Of a stretch of DNA of 60,527 nucleotides, positions 35,997 through 45,106 are shown one piece after another. How positions within the stretch are numbered: the first letter of the stretch is position 1; every line of letters begins with the position of its first letter. The translations under genes were made by a program, and so were the position numbers. The DNA lies in the NCBI GenBank assembly GCA_017694595.1, contig JADIMT010000080.1, positions 1 through 60,527 of the forward strand, read 5' to 3'. The notes beneath the pieces are model-generated. The model saw only the letters and a list, made by a program, of their open reading frames with translations, did not search any database and was not told the DNA's origin. This stretch comes from Candidatus Ornithospirochaeta stercoripullorum. GTDB lineage: Bacteria; Spirochaetota; Spirochaetia; Sphaerochaetales; Sphaerochaetaceae.

Positions 35997-37478
35997 ATGC
36001 TTGACTTGACTGAAGAAATCAATTCGATGATAAGCGAAAGACATATGGATGAGGAGAAAGTGCTCTCCCTTATCCGCGATATGCTCGTCAGTGCATATAA
36101 GAGAAAGTTCGGAACTGATGAGAACTGTGTTGTCCGCTTCTTCCCTGGCAGGACTGGTGAGCTTGATAGAGCTGTAGAGATCTATTCAGTCAAGGAAGTT
36201 GTCAATGAAGAGGATTGGTATGACAACGTCCGTCAGATTCCTGTCGATGAGGCACAGGATCTTGTCGAAGGTGTAGAGGCTGGTGACTCTCTTGAGATTC
36301 CTCTTGATCCCAAGAGCTTTGAGTATTCAGCTGTACAGAGCGCGAAGCAACGTTCCCAGCAGGTTGTGAAAGAGTACAATACAGACCGTGTCTACGTCGA
36401 TGCCAAAGCTATGGAAGGCAAGCTTGTAATCGGTGAAATCAAGAAGACTACAAAAAGCGGCGATTATCTTGTGAACCTCAATCTTGAGGATACAGATGCA
36501 ATCTTCCCTGTACGCGGCCAGTCTCCTAGAGAGACATATGAGCTACAGGAAAAGCTCAAGTTCTTCGTAGAGAAAGTAGACAAAGGCGAGGACAGGGGCC
36601 GTGGAGACAAGAGAAGGAAGGGTGGTATCAGAATACTGCTTACTCGTTCCAGCAAGGAATTCGTCAAAGCCTTGATTGAGAATGAAGTTCCTGAGATCTC
36701 TTCTGGCGATGTCGAGATCAAAGCAATTGCAAGACACGCTGGAGTTAGAACGAAGGTCGCTGTCGATACACGCAAGACTGATATCGATCCAGTCGGTTCC
36801 ACAGTCGGAAAAGCTGGAACAAGAATCCAGACGGTGATGACTGAGTGCGAGGGAGAGAAGATCGATGTTGTCAGATACTCTGACGATCCGCTTGTCTTCA
36901 TTGCAAATGCGCTCATCCCTGCGCAGGTGAAGCGCGTTGTCACAATCGATCCGCAGACAAAGCATGTTGTCGCTATCGTTGATGACAACCAGCTTGGAAT
37001 AGCAATCGGGCAGGGGGGCGTGAACGTCAAGCTTGCCAAGACTCTTTGCGACTGGAATATTGAAGTCAAAACACAAGATCAGTTCAACGATATGGAAGAG
37101 ACACTCGAGATTTATCGCAATGTCGACAGTCTTTTCAAATCAGATGAGGAAGAGAAAGAGGAGAGACCTCTCACGAATGATGAGATCGGCATTGATCCTG
37201 ATGACACTCCTCTTACTGATATCGGGCTTGATGAAGCACTTGTCAAGAAGCTTCATGATATCGATATCTGGTCCATTCAGGAGTTCTTCGATTACAATGA
37301 TGATGAGCTCAGGGAGAAAGGTCTCTCTGATGAAGAGATCTCCACAGTACGCAATAGCGTGGAGATAACGGAGGAGGAAGAGGAAGGCGGCAGCTTCGAG
37401 TGTCCGATCTGCCATACTGAGCTTCCTGCTGGTACGGAAGTCTGTCCGAACTGCGGCGCTGAGTTCGAGTTCGAATGA
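35997..37478 (+). CDS. nusA: Transcription factor NusA with C-terminal zinc ribbon
   Basis: NusA controls RNA polymerase pausing, termination and antitermination. The 493-residue product has the N-terminal polymerase-binding domain, an S1 domain with KTTKSGDYLVNL, and two KH domains including VGKAGTRIQTV and IAIGQGGVNVKLA. A helix-hairpin-helix region follows (about residues 395-450). Unusually it ends with a CPIC/CPNC zinc ribbon in the last 27 residues. GGGAGG is upstream and the start is three bases after rimP. The infB start follows closely. Confidence 0.96.
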   Translation: MLDLTEEINSMISERHMDEEKVLSLIRDMLVSAYKRKFGTDENCVVRFFPGRTGELDRAVEIYSVKEVVNEEDWYDNVRQIPVDEAQDLVEGVEAGDSLEIPLDPKSFEYSAVQSAKQRSQQVVKEYNTDRVYVDAKAMEGKLVIGEIKKTTKSGDYLVNLNLEDTDAIFPVRGQSPRETYELQEKLKFFVEKVDKGEDRGRGDKRRKGGIRILLTRSSKEFVKALIENEVPEISSGDVEIKAIARHAGVRTKVAVDTRKTDIDPVGSTVGKAGTRIQTVMTECEGEKIDVVRYSDDPLVFIANALIPAQVKRVVTIDPQTKHVVAIVDDNQLGIAIGQGGVNVKLAKTLCDWNIEVKTQDQFNDMEETLEIYRNVDSLFKSDEEEKEERPLTNDEIGIDPDDTPLTDIGLDEALVKKLHDIDIWSIQEFFDYNDDELREKGLSDEEISTVRNSVEITEEEEEGGSFECPICHTELPAGTEVCPNCGAEFEFE

Positions 37479-37491
37479 TATAAGGATGAAA

Positions 37492-40179
37492 ATGGCTGAA
37501 GAAAACAAGAACGACGAAAAAATCAAGGTGAATGTGATTAAGAGGACAGTTCCACAGAAACCGCAGAAGGCAGCGGAGACTGAAGTGGCTGAGGTGGAGA
37601 AGAAGCATATTGTCCTCAAGAAGAAGCCTACAATCGTTGTCAAGGTCAAGGAGAAGGAAGAGGAAGTGAAGGACAAGGCGGCGAAAGCTGATGACTCCCG
37701 TCCACTTTCTGAAAGCACAGCTCCCTCTCCTCGTGTCATACCTTACGACAAGAGCAAGCTCCCTCCTATCAATCCTGAGCCAAAGAAAAGCCATAGCGAG
37801 AAGACTGCAGAGGCTAAGAAGGAGAGCGTGAAGGAGCATAAGGAGACTGTTGTCCTCACAGGCAAGAGTTTCATGACAAACACGGCTGTCCATCATCAGA
37901 ACTCGAGGATACAGTCCCCGCTTCACAATGGGCCTGTTATCATCAAAAGCGAGAATCTTCCACCGGTTCCAGGCCAGAAGGTCAATGGAGCTGAAAGCGG
38001 TGAGGCTCCCCATAAACCACGCGTTGCAGGCATCGTCGGTGGACGTCCGGCAGGTGGTTATCAGAAGGGGCAGAACGGCCAGAGACGATTCCAGAATGGC
38101 AATGGCAGGGGCGGACAGCAAGGCTTCCAGAGACAGGGTCAGGGCCAGAGAATGCCTCGTCCGGGCCAGAGCTACACTCCTCAGGGAGAGCGTGGACAGT
38201 TCAAGCCAGGGCAGAGGCCAGGGTTCTCTCGTCCAGGCTTCCAGAGACCTGGTGCGGCAGCTGCTCCTGAAATCAACCAGAAAGGACCTGGAAAGAAGCC
38301 TCAGAGCAGTTCAAGAAGAAAGGACTATTCTGACAAATACCAGAAAGATGAAGAGCTGGATTTTCAGTTCCAGAAGAAGAAGAGAGAGGAACTCAAGCTT
38401 GCTTCTGTGCCTAAGTCAATCGACATCATGGAGTCCATCACTGTCGCTGATCTGGCAAAGAAGATGAACCTCAAAGCTTCTGATATCATCTCGAAACTCT
38501 TCAATATGGGGCTGATGGTCACAATCAATCAGCAGATTGACCATGAGACAGCAGAGATCATCGCATCTGAATATGGCTGTGAAGTCCATCTTGTCTCACT
38601 CTACGATGAGACTATCATCGCTCAGGATGAAGATAAGCCAGAGGATATGGAACCGAGAGCTCCGATTGTCACTATCATGGGTCATGTAGACCATGGTAAG
38701 ACTAAGCTTCTCGATGCTATCAGGTCATCACATGTGGCTGAAGGCGAGTTCGGTGGCATCACGCAGCATATCGGTGCATACAAAGTGAGCGTGCCGGAGA
38801 AGGGCGATATCGTCTTCCTCGACACACCTGGCCATGCCGCATTCTCTATGATGAGAGCACGTGGTGCACAGGTGACAGATATCGTTGTCCTCGTCGTAGC
38901 TGCAAATGATGGCGTCATGCCTCAGACAAGAGAAGCGATTGACCACGCTAAGGCTGCGAAAGTACCAATCATCGTTGCCATCAACAAAGTCGATTTGGCA
39001 GATGCGAATCCAGAGAGAGTCATGCAGCAGCTCTCCGATCTTGGCCTTGTTCCTGAAGAGTGGGGCGGCCAGACGCTTTACTGCCGTATCTCTGCGCTGA
39101 AGAAGGAAGGCATCGATGATCTTCTTGATACAATCCTGCTGCAAGCTGAGATGCTTGAGCTGAAAGCTAATCCGCACTGCAGGGCTGTCGGCAAGATTCT
39201 CGAATCGAGAATCGATCAGGGCCGCGGTATCGTTGCGACAGTCATCATCGAGAAAGGTACGCTGCATCAGGGCGACTACTATGTCGCTGGTATCTATCCT
39301 GGACGCGTCAGGGCTATGTTCGATGATAAAGGGCGCAAGGTCAAAGTTGCAGGTCCATCCGACCCAGTTGAGATCATCGGTCTTTCAGATATCCCGTCCG
39401 CAGGCGATCCGTTCCAGGTTACGGAGGACGAGAAGCAGGCCAGGATGGTTGGTGCGAAACGCCAGGAGCTTGAGAGAATCGGCGAGAGCGGCAAGAACAA
39501 CAAGATCACTCTCGAGAACATCAACCAGAAGATCATGGAAGGCAAGATCACTGACTTCAATGTCATCATCAAAGGTGATGTGCAAGGTTCTGTCGAGGCA
39601 TTGCAAGGTGTGCTTGAGAAGCTCTCCAACAGCGAAATCCGTCTCAACGTGCTTCGCGCTTCCGCAGGTGCTATCATCGAATCGGATATCACGCTGGCGG
39701 CAGCATCCAACGCTATCGTCATCGGCTTCAATGTCCGTCCGACTCCAAGAGCCCAGGCTCTCGCAGAGCAGGAGAAAGTCGAGATCAAGAAGTACAACAT
39801 CATCTACGATGTTGTCGATGATATCCGCGATGCGATGGAAGGAAAGCTCTCCCCGGAGATCAAGGAAGTCGATATCGGCAAAGTGGAAGTCAGAGAGACC
39901 TTCAAAGTGCCTAAAGTCGGCCTGATTGCTGGATGCTATGTCACGGAAGGCAAAGTTAAGCGTTCTGCATTGGTGCGCGTAATCCGCGACTCCATCCAGA
40001 TCAACAAGGATATGATCCATATCTCATCTCTCAAGAGATTCAAGGATGACGCCAAGGAAGTCAACGAAGGCTTCGAATGCGGTATTGGACTGGAGAACTG
40101 GCAGGATCTGCAAGTTGGCGACGTGCTTGAGATTGTAGAGACAGAGGAAGTGAGAAGGAAGCTGGAAGTAAATGAGTGA
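37492..40179 (+). CDS. infB: Translation initiation factor IF-2
   Basis: IF-2 is the GTPase that places initiator tRNA on the ribosome. The 895-residue product has a charged N-terminal region and a low-complexity block rich in Gly, Gln, Arg and Pro (about residues 185-265). The IF2_N domain follows ([19 protein letters not shown]), then the GTPase with [28 protein letters not shown] and [12 protein letters not shown], and domains II-IV. ATG 37492 has AAGGA five bases upstream; 37486 is an in-frame alternative. It overlaps rbfA by eight bases. Confidence 0.97.
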   Translation: MAEENKNDEKIKVNVIKRTVPQKPQKAAETEVAEVEKKHIVLKKKPTIVVKVKEKEEEVKDKAAKADDSRPLSESTAPSPRVIPYDKSKLPPINPEPKKSHSEKTAEAKKESVKEHKETVVLTGKSFMTNTAVHHQNSRIQSPLHNGPVIIKSENLPPVPGQKVNGAESGEAPHKPRVAGIVGGRPAGGYQKGQNGQRRFQNGNGRGGQQGFQRQGQGQRMPRPGQSYTPQGERGQFKPGQRPGFSRPGFQRPGAAAAPEINQKGPGKKPQSSSRRKDYSDKYQKDEELDFQFQKKKREELKLASVPKSIDIMESITVADLAKKMNLKASDIISKLFNMGLMVTINQQIDHETAEIIASEYGCEVHLVSLYDETIIAQDEDKPEDMEPRAPIVTIMGHVDHGKTKLLDAIRSSHVAEGEFGGITQHIGAYKVSVPEKGDIVFLDTPGHAAFSMMRARGAQVTDIVVLVVAANDGVMPQTREAIDHAKAAKVPIIVAINKVDLADANPERVMQQLSDLGLVPEEWGGQTLYCRISALKKEGIDDLLDTILLQAEMLELKANPHCRAVGKILESRIDQGRGIVATVIIEKGTLHQGDYYVAGIYPGRVRAMFDDKGRKVKVAGPSDPVEIIGLSDIPSAGDPFQVTEDEKQARMVGAKRQELERIGESGKNNKITLENINQKIMEGKITDFNVIIKGDVQGSVEALQGVLEKLSNSEIRLNVLRASAGAIIESDITLAAASNAIVIGFNVRPTPRAQALAEQEKVEIKKYNIIYDVVDDIRDAMEGKLSPEIKEVDIGKVEVRETFKVPKVGLIAGCYVTEGKVKRSALVRVIRDSIQINKDMIHISSLKRFKDDAKEVNEGFECGIGLENWQDLQVGDVLEIVETEEVRRKLEVNE

Positions 40180-40519
40180 GTTTTCACAGTCTAGGCTTGA
40201 ACATAGAATCATGGAGGCGATAGGACAGCTTATCGTCTCCGGTGCTATCAAGAATCCGCATCTCTCTCCATTCACATCTGTGACGAGAGTTGAGCTTTCT
40301 CCGGATAACGCTTCTGCGACAGTCTTCGTCTCTGCTGTCCCTGATAACCGTATCGATCCATCCGTGAAAGCGTTGGAGAGCGCTAAGGGCTTTATACAGT
40401 CACGCATCGCAGCCATCCTGAAAACAAGGAACACGCCCGTCCTCACATTCCGCCGCGATGATTCATACAGAGAGGCAGAACGGGTCAACAGACTCATTGA
40501 CGAGGCGCTGGGAAGGTGA
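40172..40519 (+). CDS. rbfA: Ribosome-binding factor A
   Basis: RbfA binds the 30S subunit and aids 16S rRNA processing. The 115-residue product has the KH-like fold with the terminal signature RRDDSYREAERVNRLIDEAL and the N-terminal RLEHRIMEAIGQLI. It overlaps the end of infB and the start of truB, as in the conserved bacterial cluster. Confidence 0.95.
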   Translation: MSEFSQSRLEHRIMEAIGQLIVSGAIKNPHLSPFTSVTRVELSPDNASATVFVSAVPDNRIDPSVKALESAKGFIQSRIAAILKTRNTPVLTFRRDDSYREAERVNRLIDEALGR

Positions 40520-41358
40520 TGCGCTCCTTCTCGATCCAGCTTCTCGATAAAGAGAAGGGAATCACATCCTTTCAGGCGCTTTCTCCTCTTAAGAGGGAGA
40601 TGAAAGGAGTTAAAGTTGGCCATGCTGGAACGCTTGACAGATTCGCATCCGGCATGATTGTCGCTTTGACAGGAGGAGCCACTAAGCTTAATCCGATCTT
40701 CTCTTCATTCGATAAGGAATATATTGCCTCAATCCGTTTCGGAGAGGAGACCGATACGCTGGATCCGGAAGGAAATGTCATAGCTTCCGCTGCATTGCCA
40801 TCCCAGGAGAGCGTCAGAGCTGTTCTTCCTTCATTCCTTGGACGCCAGATGCAGACGCCACCTGTCTACAGCGCTATCCATGTCGATGGGAAGAGAGCCT
40901 ATAAAGAAGCGAGAAAAGGAAAAGATGTCGAGATGCCAGAGCGTGAGATTGAAGTCTCATCCATCTTGCTGCTTTCGCAGAGTGATGATGAAGCTGTTAT
41001 CCGCGTCTCCGTCTCTAAAGGCACATATATAAGAGCGCTTGCCCGTGATATCGCACGCGCATGCGGATCGTGCGGCTACCTGACCGATCTCAGACGCATC
41101 CGTACAGGCCCATGGCAGCTTTCGGACAGTGGCAAGGATTCGATTGAGCTTCTCTCGATGACAGGACTGCTTTCCACCGTTGTCCTCTCCGAGAGAGAAA
41201 GGATAGCAGTGGAGAATGGCACAATAACGAGGCGGGCCGTGCTCTCAGACAGCGATAGCACTCTGCCTTATTGCTTTCTCTTCTTCGGCTCAGAGCTCTT
41301 TGGCATTGGAGAGAAGACTGATGGCCGTTATCGTATCCTTTCGAGGTTGGACAGATGA
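40519..41358 (+). CDS. truB: tRNA pseudouridine-55 synthase TruB
   Basis: TruB makes pseudouridine 55 in the T loop of tRNAs. The 279-residue product has LLDKEKGITSFQAL and the catalytic VGHAGTLDRFASGMIV with its aspartate, then IRFGEETDTLDPEG and PPVYSAIHVDGKRAY. ATG 40519 overlaps the rbfA stop; GTG 40516 is an alternative. The next gene overlaps by four bases. Confidence 0.96.
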   Translation: MRSFSIQLLDKEKGITSFQALSPLKREMKGVKVGHAGTLDRFASGMIVALTGGATKLNPIFSSFDKEYIASIRFGEETDTLDPEGNVIASAALPSQESVRAVLPSFLGRQMQTPPVYSAIHVDGKRAYKEARKGKDVEMPEREIEVSSILLLSQSDDEAVIRVSVSKGTYIRALARDIARACGSCGYLTDLRRIRTGPWQLSDSGKDSIELLSMTGLLSTVVLSERERIAVENGTITRRAVLSDSDSTLPYCFLFFGSELFGIGEKTDGRYRILSRLDR

Positions 41359-42173
41359 TAGAGATATCTTTTTCAAAGCTTGTTGAGAGCGGTGAATACA
41401 GGCATGTTCCTGTCGTCTTCTCTATCGGTGTCTTCGATGGCGTCCATCGTGGCCATAAGCTTGTGCTGGAGAAGCTTGTGAAGCTCAAAGAGGAACGCAA
41501 AGCGGAGAAAAGCGCAGTCATCACGTTCGCTACAAATCCAAAAGGAAGGGAAGGTGCGTTGGATACACTCCGCCTGAGGAGCGAATACATAGCTTCTTTT
41601 GGTGTGAATTTGCTTGCGGTGATTGACTTTTCTCCCATATTCAGTAAGATAACAGCTTGTGAGTTCACAGAGCTTTTGACAAAAGCTTTCCAGCCTTCCG
41701 GTGCTGTAGTCGGAGCTGATTTCCGCTTCGGGAATCCCTCTGCTGAAGCCGATGGACATGGCTTGGAGAGGTTTTTGAGGGAAATGGGCTGTGACGCACC
41801 AGTTGAAATAGCTGATTCCGTTCTGGACGGAAATGGAGAGAAAATCTCTTCAAGCCGTCTCAGACAGATGATAGAAAAAGGGGAGCTCGGGTGTTTCCTG
41901 AAGCTTTCCGGTCAATTCTACAGGGTTGATCTTGTGCCGTTACCTTACAGATTGGACTCTGGAGAACTGATTTTCAGCAGAGCATCGATTCATCAGCTCC
42001 TGCCGCCACCAGGGCTGTATGATGCCGCTATTCTTAGCTTGAAGGGAAAAGTGATTAAAGCTGAGGCTGAAATCGATGGAGAGTCTCTCCATGTTTTGCC
42101 GTCTTCTGGCTTTTATGAATGCGGGAAAGATGAGCTGCTCCTGGATTCTTTATATCTGGAGAAGAGAAGATGA
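41355..42173 (+). CDS. ribF: RibF-like FAD synthetase lacking a clear riboflavin kinase domain
   Basis: The 272-residue product has the FMN adenylyltransferase domain of bifunctional RibF: SIGVFDGVHRGHKLVL at the N terminus, FSPIFSKITACEF, and VVGADFRFGNPSAEA with SSSRLRQMIEKG. The following part should be the riboflavin kinase with the motif GxTLGFPTAN, but here I see only LSGQFYRVDLVPLPYRLDSG and LPPPGLYDAAI, with no such motif, and the protein is about 40 residues short. It likely makes FAD from FMN only. It overlaps truB and rpsO by four bases. Confidence 0.85.
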   Translation: MIEISFSKLVESGEYRHVPVVFSIGVFDGVHRGHKLVLEKLVKLKEERKAEKSAVITFATNPKGREGALDTLRLRSEYIASFGVNLLAVIDFSPIFSKITACEFTELLTKAFQPSGAVVGADFRFGNPSAEADGHGLERFLREMGCDAPVEIADSVLDGNGEKISSSRLRQMIEKGELGCFLKLSGQFYRVDLVPLPYRLDSGELIFSRASIHQLLPPPGLYDAAILSLKGKVIKAEAEIDGESLHVLPSSGFYECGKDELLLDSLYLEKRR

Positions 42174-42436
42174 TCACAAAGGAACAGAAGAAGGAAATCG
42201 TGGTCAAGTATGGCAATGATGCCAGGAACACAGGTGACGAGAAAGTGCAGGTTGCACTTCTTACAGCAAGGATCAATGACCTGCAGAATCATTTCAAGGT
42301 CAATCCAAAGGACCATGCATCAAGACGTGGACTCCTGAAGCTTGTCGGTCAGAGAAGACGCATTCTGAAATATATCAAGAATCGCGACATTGATGAGTAT
42401 CGCCAGCTGATTGCAGACCTCGGCCTGAGAAAATAA
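42170..42436 (+). CDS. rpsO: 30S ribosomal protein S15
   Basis: S15 is a primary binding protein of the 16S rRNA central domain. The 88-residue product shows the standard pattern, with GDEKVQVALLTARINDL, KDHASRRGLLKLVGQRRR and LKYIKNRDIDEY. It ends the rimP operon. A strong terminator follows, and pnp lies after it, the same rpsO-pnp order as in E. coli. Confidence 0.98.
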   Translation: MITKEQKKEIVVKYGNDARNTGDEKVQVALLTARINDLQNHFKVNPKDHASRRGLLKLVGQRRRILKYIKNRDIDEYRQLIADLGLRK

Positions 42437-42445
42437 GATTATATG

Positions 42446-42476
42446 GAAAGCCAGCTTTGTCTGGCTTTCTCTTGTG
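42446..42476 (+). terminator. Intrinsic terminator after rpsO
   Basis: GAAAGCCAG and CTGGCTTTC form a perfect 9-bp stem with a six-base loop, then TCTTGTGT. It overlaps the pnp promoter. Confidence 0.75.
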
Positions 42477-42485
42477 TAATATAAA
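42457..42485 (+). promoter_or_regulatory. Probable pnp promoter overlapping the rpsO terminator
   Basis: TTGTCT, which sits in the terminator loop, and TATAAA are 17 bases apart. The predicted start near 42492 gives a leader of about 23 bases. Confidence 0.5.
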
Positions 42486-42514
42486 GAACAAAAAAAGAAC
42501 AAAGAAGGAAGATT

Positions 42515-44653
42515 ATGGCAGAAGTACATTCAGTATCGGTCAAGATCGGGGATATCGACCTGGTGTTCGAGACCGGAAAAATCGCGAAGCAGGCAAATGG
42601 TGCAGTCTATGCTCATTATGCTGGCAGCGCAGTCATCGCTACAGTCTGCTGCGGCGATGCACCCTCAGAACCGATTGACTACGTCCCAGTGTCGGTTGAA
42701 TACAATGAGAAATATTACGCTGCGGGAAAGATTCCCGGAGGTTTTCTTAAAAGAGAGTCCAGACCAAAGGATAAGGAGATTCTCGTCTCACGTCTGATTG
42801 ACCGTCCGATGAGACCGCTCTTTGACAAGGCTTTCGGCCGCGAGATCCAGATTGTCCCTACAGTCGTTTCCTCTGATATGTGCCATACTCCTGATATCGT
42901 GGCTATCAACGCAGCTTCCTGCGCTGTGACTATCTCCGATATCCCATTCTATGGCCCGATTGCTGCTGTACGTGTTGCCAAGATCGGAAGCGAATATGTC
43001 ATCAATCCGACATTCCAGCAGATTCCAGCCGCTTCCCTCGATATCGTTGTAGCAGGTACTCATGATGGCATCACGATGGTTGAAGGCGGAGCTAAGGAAG
43101 TCAGCGAGGATGATATGCTTGGTGCTATTGCCGCCGCACAGCCTGTGATCGCAAAGATCTGCGAGGCTCAGGATGAGCTTAAGAGAATCTGTGGAAAGGA
43201 GAAGCTTCCTCTGATGGAAATCGAGGAAAAGGATCTTTCCTGGATGGAGCCTATCAAAGAGTATGCATATCCACTGGAGAAGGAAGCTTCATTTGTAAAG
43301 GGCAAGATGAACCGCTATGCAGCTCTCTCCGAAGTCCACAATGCTGTGAAAGAGAAGTTTGCTGATCTTCTTGCAGAGGATGAGAAGAGAAGCGGCGAGG
43401 TTGATAAAATGTTCGAGGATATGGAATACAACATCCTCCGCTCTTCAATCCTCAATGATGGCGTCAGGACCGATGGCAGAAAGGTTACAGAGATCAGGCC
43501 GATCACTTGTGAAGTTGGTCTTCTGCCATGCACACATGGCTCAGCGCTCTTCACTCGCGGAGAGACACAGTCTCTTGCTGTTACAACGCTTGGCACAGTC
43601 CAGGATGAGCAGCTCTTTGATAACATCGATGGTGAGAAGTCATATTCCAACTTCATGCTCCATTACAACTTCCCACCATACTCTGTAGGTGAGGTCGGAA
43701 GGCTTACAACAGGCAGAAGGGAAATTGGCCATGGACACCTTGCACAGCGTGCTCTCGAGGCAGTTATTCCTTCAAAGGATGAATTCCCGTATACAATCCG
43801 CGTAGTCTCGGAGATTATGGAATCAAACGGTTCTTCTTCAATGGCATCTGTGTGCGGTGGCTGTCTCTCCCTCATGGATGCTGGTGTGCCTATCAGGAAG
43901 CCAGTTGCTGGCATCGCTATGGGTCTCATCACAGAAGGTGCTGATTACTCAAGATATGTCATCCTTTCAGATATCCTCGGAGAAGAGGATCACCTTGGTG
44001 ATATGGACTTCAAGGTTGCTGGAACTAAGGATGGTATCACAGCGTTCCAGATGGATATCAAAATCGCTGGCGTCACACCTGAGATTATGAGGAAAGCTCT
44101 GCAGCAGGCAAAAGAAGGCAGGATGCACATCCTTTCAATCATGCTTCAGACGCTGCCAGCTCCTCGTGCTGATATCTCTGAGCTTGCTCCTAAGATTCTC
44201 TCACTCAAGGTGCCTGAGGATAAGATCGGTGCTGTTATCGGAACAGGCGGAAAGACAATCAAGTCCATCGCTGCCCAGTCCGGTGCGGAGATCAACATCG
44301 ATGATGATGGCACAGTGATGATCTACGGACGCAATAACAGCTCCGCGCAGGAAGCTAAGCGCCTTGTTCTCTCCATCATCGAGGAGCCAGAGGTGGGCAA
44401 AATCTACCAGGGAACAGTCAAGAGAATCGTTGACTTCGGCGCATTCATCGAGATTCTTCCAGGAAAGGAAGGACTCTGCCATATCTCCAAGCTGGCAAGA
44501 ACAAGAGTCAAGAACGTCTCCGATGTCCTCTCCGTAGGTCAGCAGGTTGATGTGAAGCTCATTGAAATCGACAGGATGGGACGTCTTAATCTCTCCTATA
44601 TCGATGCTCAGCCAGAGGCGGATAAGGACGAGAAGAAGGAAAAGAAGAACTGA
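42515..44653 (+). CDS. pnp: Polyribonucleotide nucleotidyltransferase (PNPase)
   Basis: PNPase degrades RNA 3' to 5' using phosphate. The 712-residue product has two RNase PH domains, with FLKRESRPKDKEILVSRLID and GHGHLAQRAL, a KH domain with GAVIGTGGKTIKSIA and a C-terminal S1 domain with GTVKRIVDFGAFIEI. GGAAG precedes the ATG. The stop overlaps the dut start. The charged tail of Lys, Asp and Glu is short. Confidence 0.98.
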   Translation: MAEVHSVSVKIGDIDLVFETGKIAKQANGAVYAHYAGSAVIATVCCGDAPSEPIDYVPVSVEYNEKYYAAGKIPGGFLKRESRPKDKEILVSRLIDRPMRPLFDKAFGREIQIVPTVVSSDMCHTPDIVAINAASCAVTISDIPFYGPIAAVRVAKIGSEYVINPTFQQIPAASLDIVVAGTHDGITMVEGGAKEVSEDDMLGAIAAAQPVIAKICEAQDELKRICGKEKLPLMEIEEKDLSWMEPIKEYAYPLEKEASFVKGKMNRYAALSEVHNAVKEKFADLLAEDEKRSGEVDKMFEDMEYNILRSSILNDGVRTDGRKVTEIRPITCEVGLLPCTHGSALFTRGETQSLAVTTLGTVQDEQLFDNIDGEKSYSNFMLHYNFPPYSVGEVGRLTTGRREIGHGHLAQRALEAVIPSKDEFPYTIRVVSEIMESNGSSSMASVCGGCLSLMDAGVPIRKPVAGIAMGLITEGADYSRYVILSDILGEEDHLGDMDFKVAGTKDGITAFQMDIKIAGVTPEIMRKALQQAKEGRMHILSIMLQTLPAPRADISELAPKILSLKVPEDKIGAVIGTGGKTIKSIAAQSGAEINIDDDGTVMIYGRNNSSAQEAKRLVLSIIEEPEVGKIYQGTVKRIVDFGAFIEILPGKEGLCHISKLARTRVKNVSDVLSVGQQVDVKLIEIDRMGRLNLSYIDAQPEADKDEKKEKKN

Positions 44654-45084
44654 TGGTGATTTCTATCAAGGCCGAGAAAGGAGCTGTTATTCCCAGCTAT
44701 AAAACAGAGGGGGCTGCTGGCGCTGATGTGTCAGCTCTCCTTCCTTCTCCCATCGTCCTTGAAAAGGGAGAGATCAAAGCTATTCCTACAGGTCTCTTCC
44801 TTGAGATACCTGAAGGCTATGAAGTGCAGGTCCGGCCACGTTCCGGGCTTGCTCTCTCATCTGGCGTCACTGTTCTCAACGCGCCAGGTACGATAGATTC
44901 AGATTACAGGGGAGAGGTCCGTGTCATACTGATCAATCTCTCCAATGAACCTTTCACGATTCATAATGGTGACAGAATCGCACAGCTTGTTGTTGCGCCA
45001 GTCACTAAATGCTGCTTTGAGGTGAAAGAGGAACTATCTCAGACAGCAAGAGGTACAGGAGGCTTCGGGTCCACCGGTGTCTGA
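44653..45084 (+). CDS. dut: dUTP diphosphatase
   Basis: dUTPase removes dUTP and supplies dUMP for thymidylate synthesis. The 143-residue product has motif 1 GAAGADVSAL, motif 2 RPRSGLALSSG, motif 3 LNAPGTIDSDYRGEV, motif 4 NGDRIAQLVV and the C-terminal motif 5 RGTGGFGSTG. It is coupled to pnp by an overlap of one base. A possible GTG start of lptF overlaps its end. Confidence 0.97.
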   Translation: MVISIKAEKGAVIPSYKTEGAAGADVSALLPSPIVLEKGEIKAIPTGLFLEIPEGYEVQVRPRSGLALSSGVTVLNAPGTIDSDYRGEVRVILINLSNEPFTIHNGDRIAQLVVAPVTKCCFEVKEELSQTARGTGGFGSTGV

Positions 45085-45106
45085 TAAACCGACAAGAGGC
45101 AGATTC

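Noticed and set aside
37309-38121. Open frame of 270 codons antisense to nusA and infB
   Set aside because: Leu/Arg/Cys-rich shadow of two real genes on the other strand.
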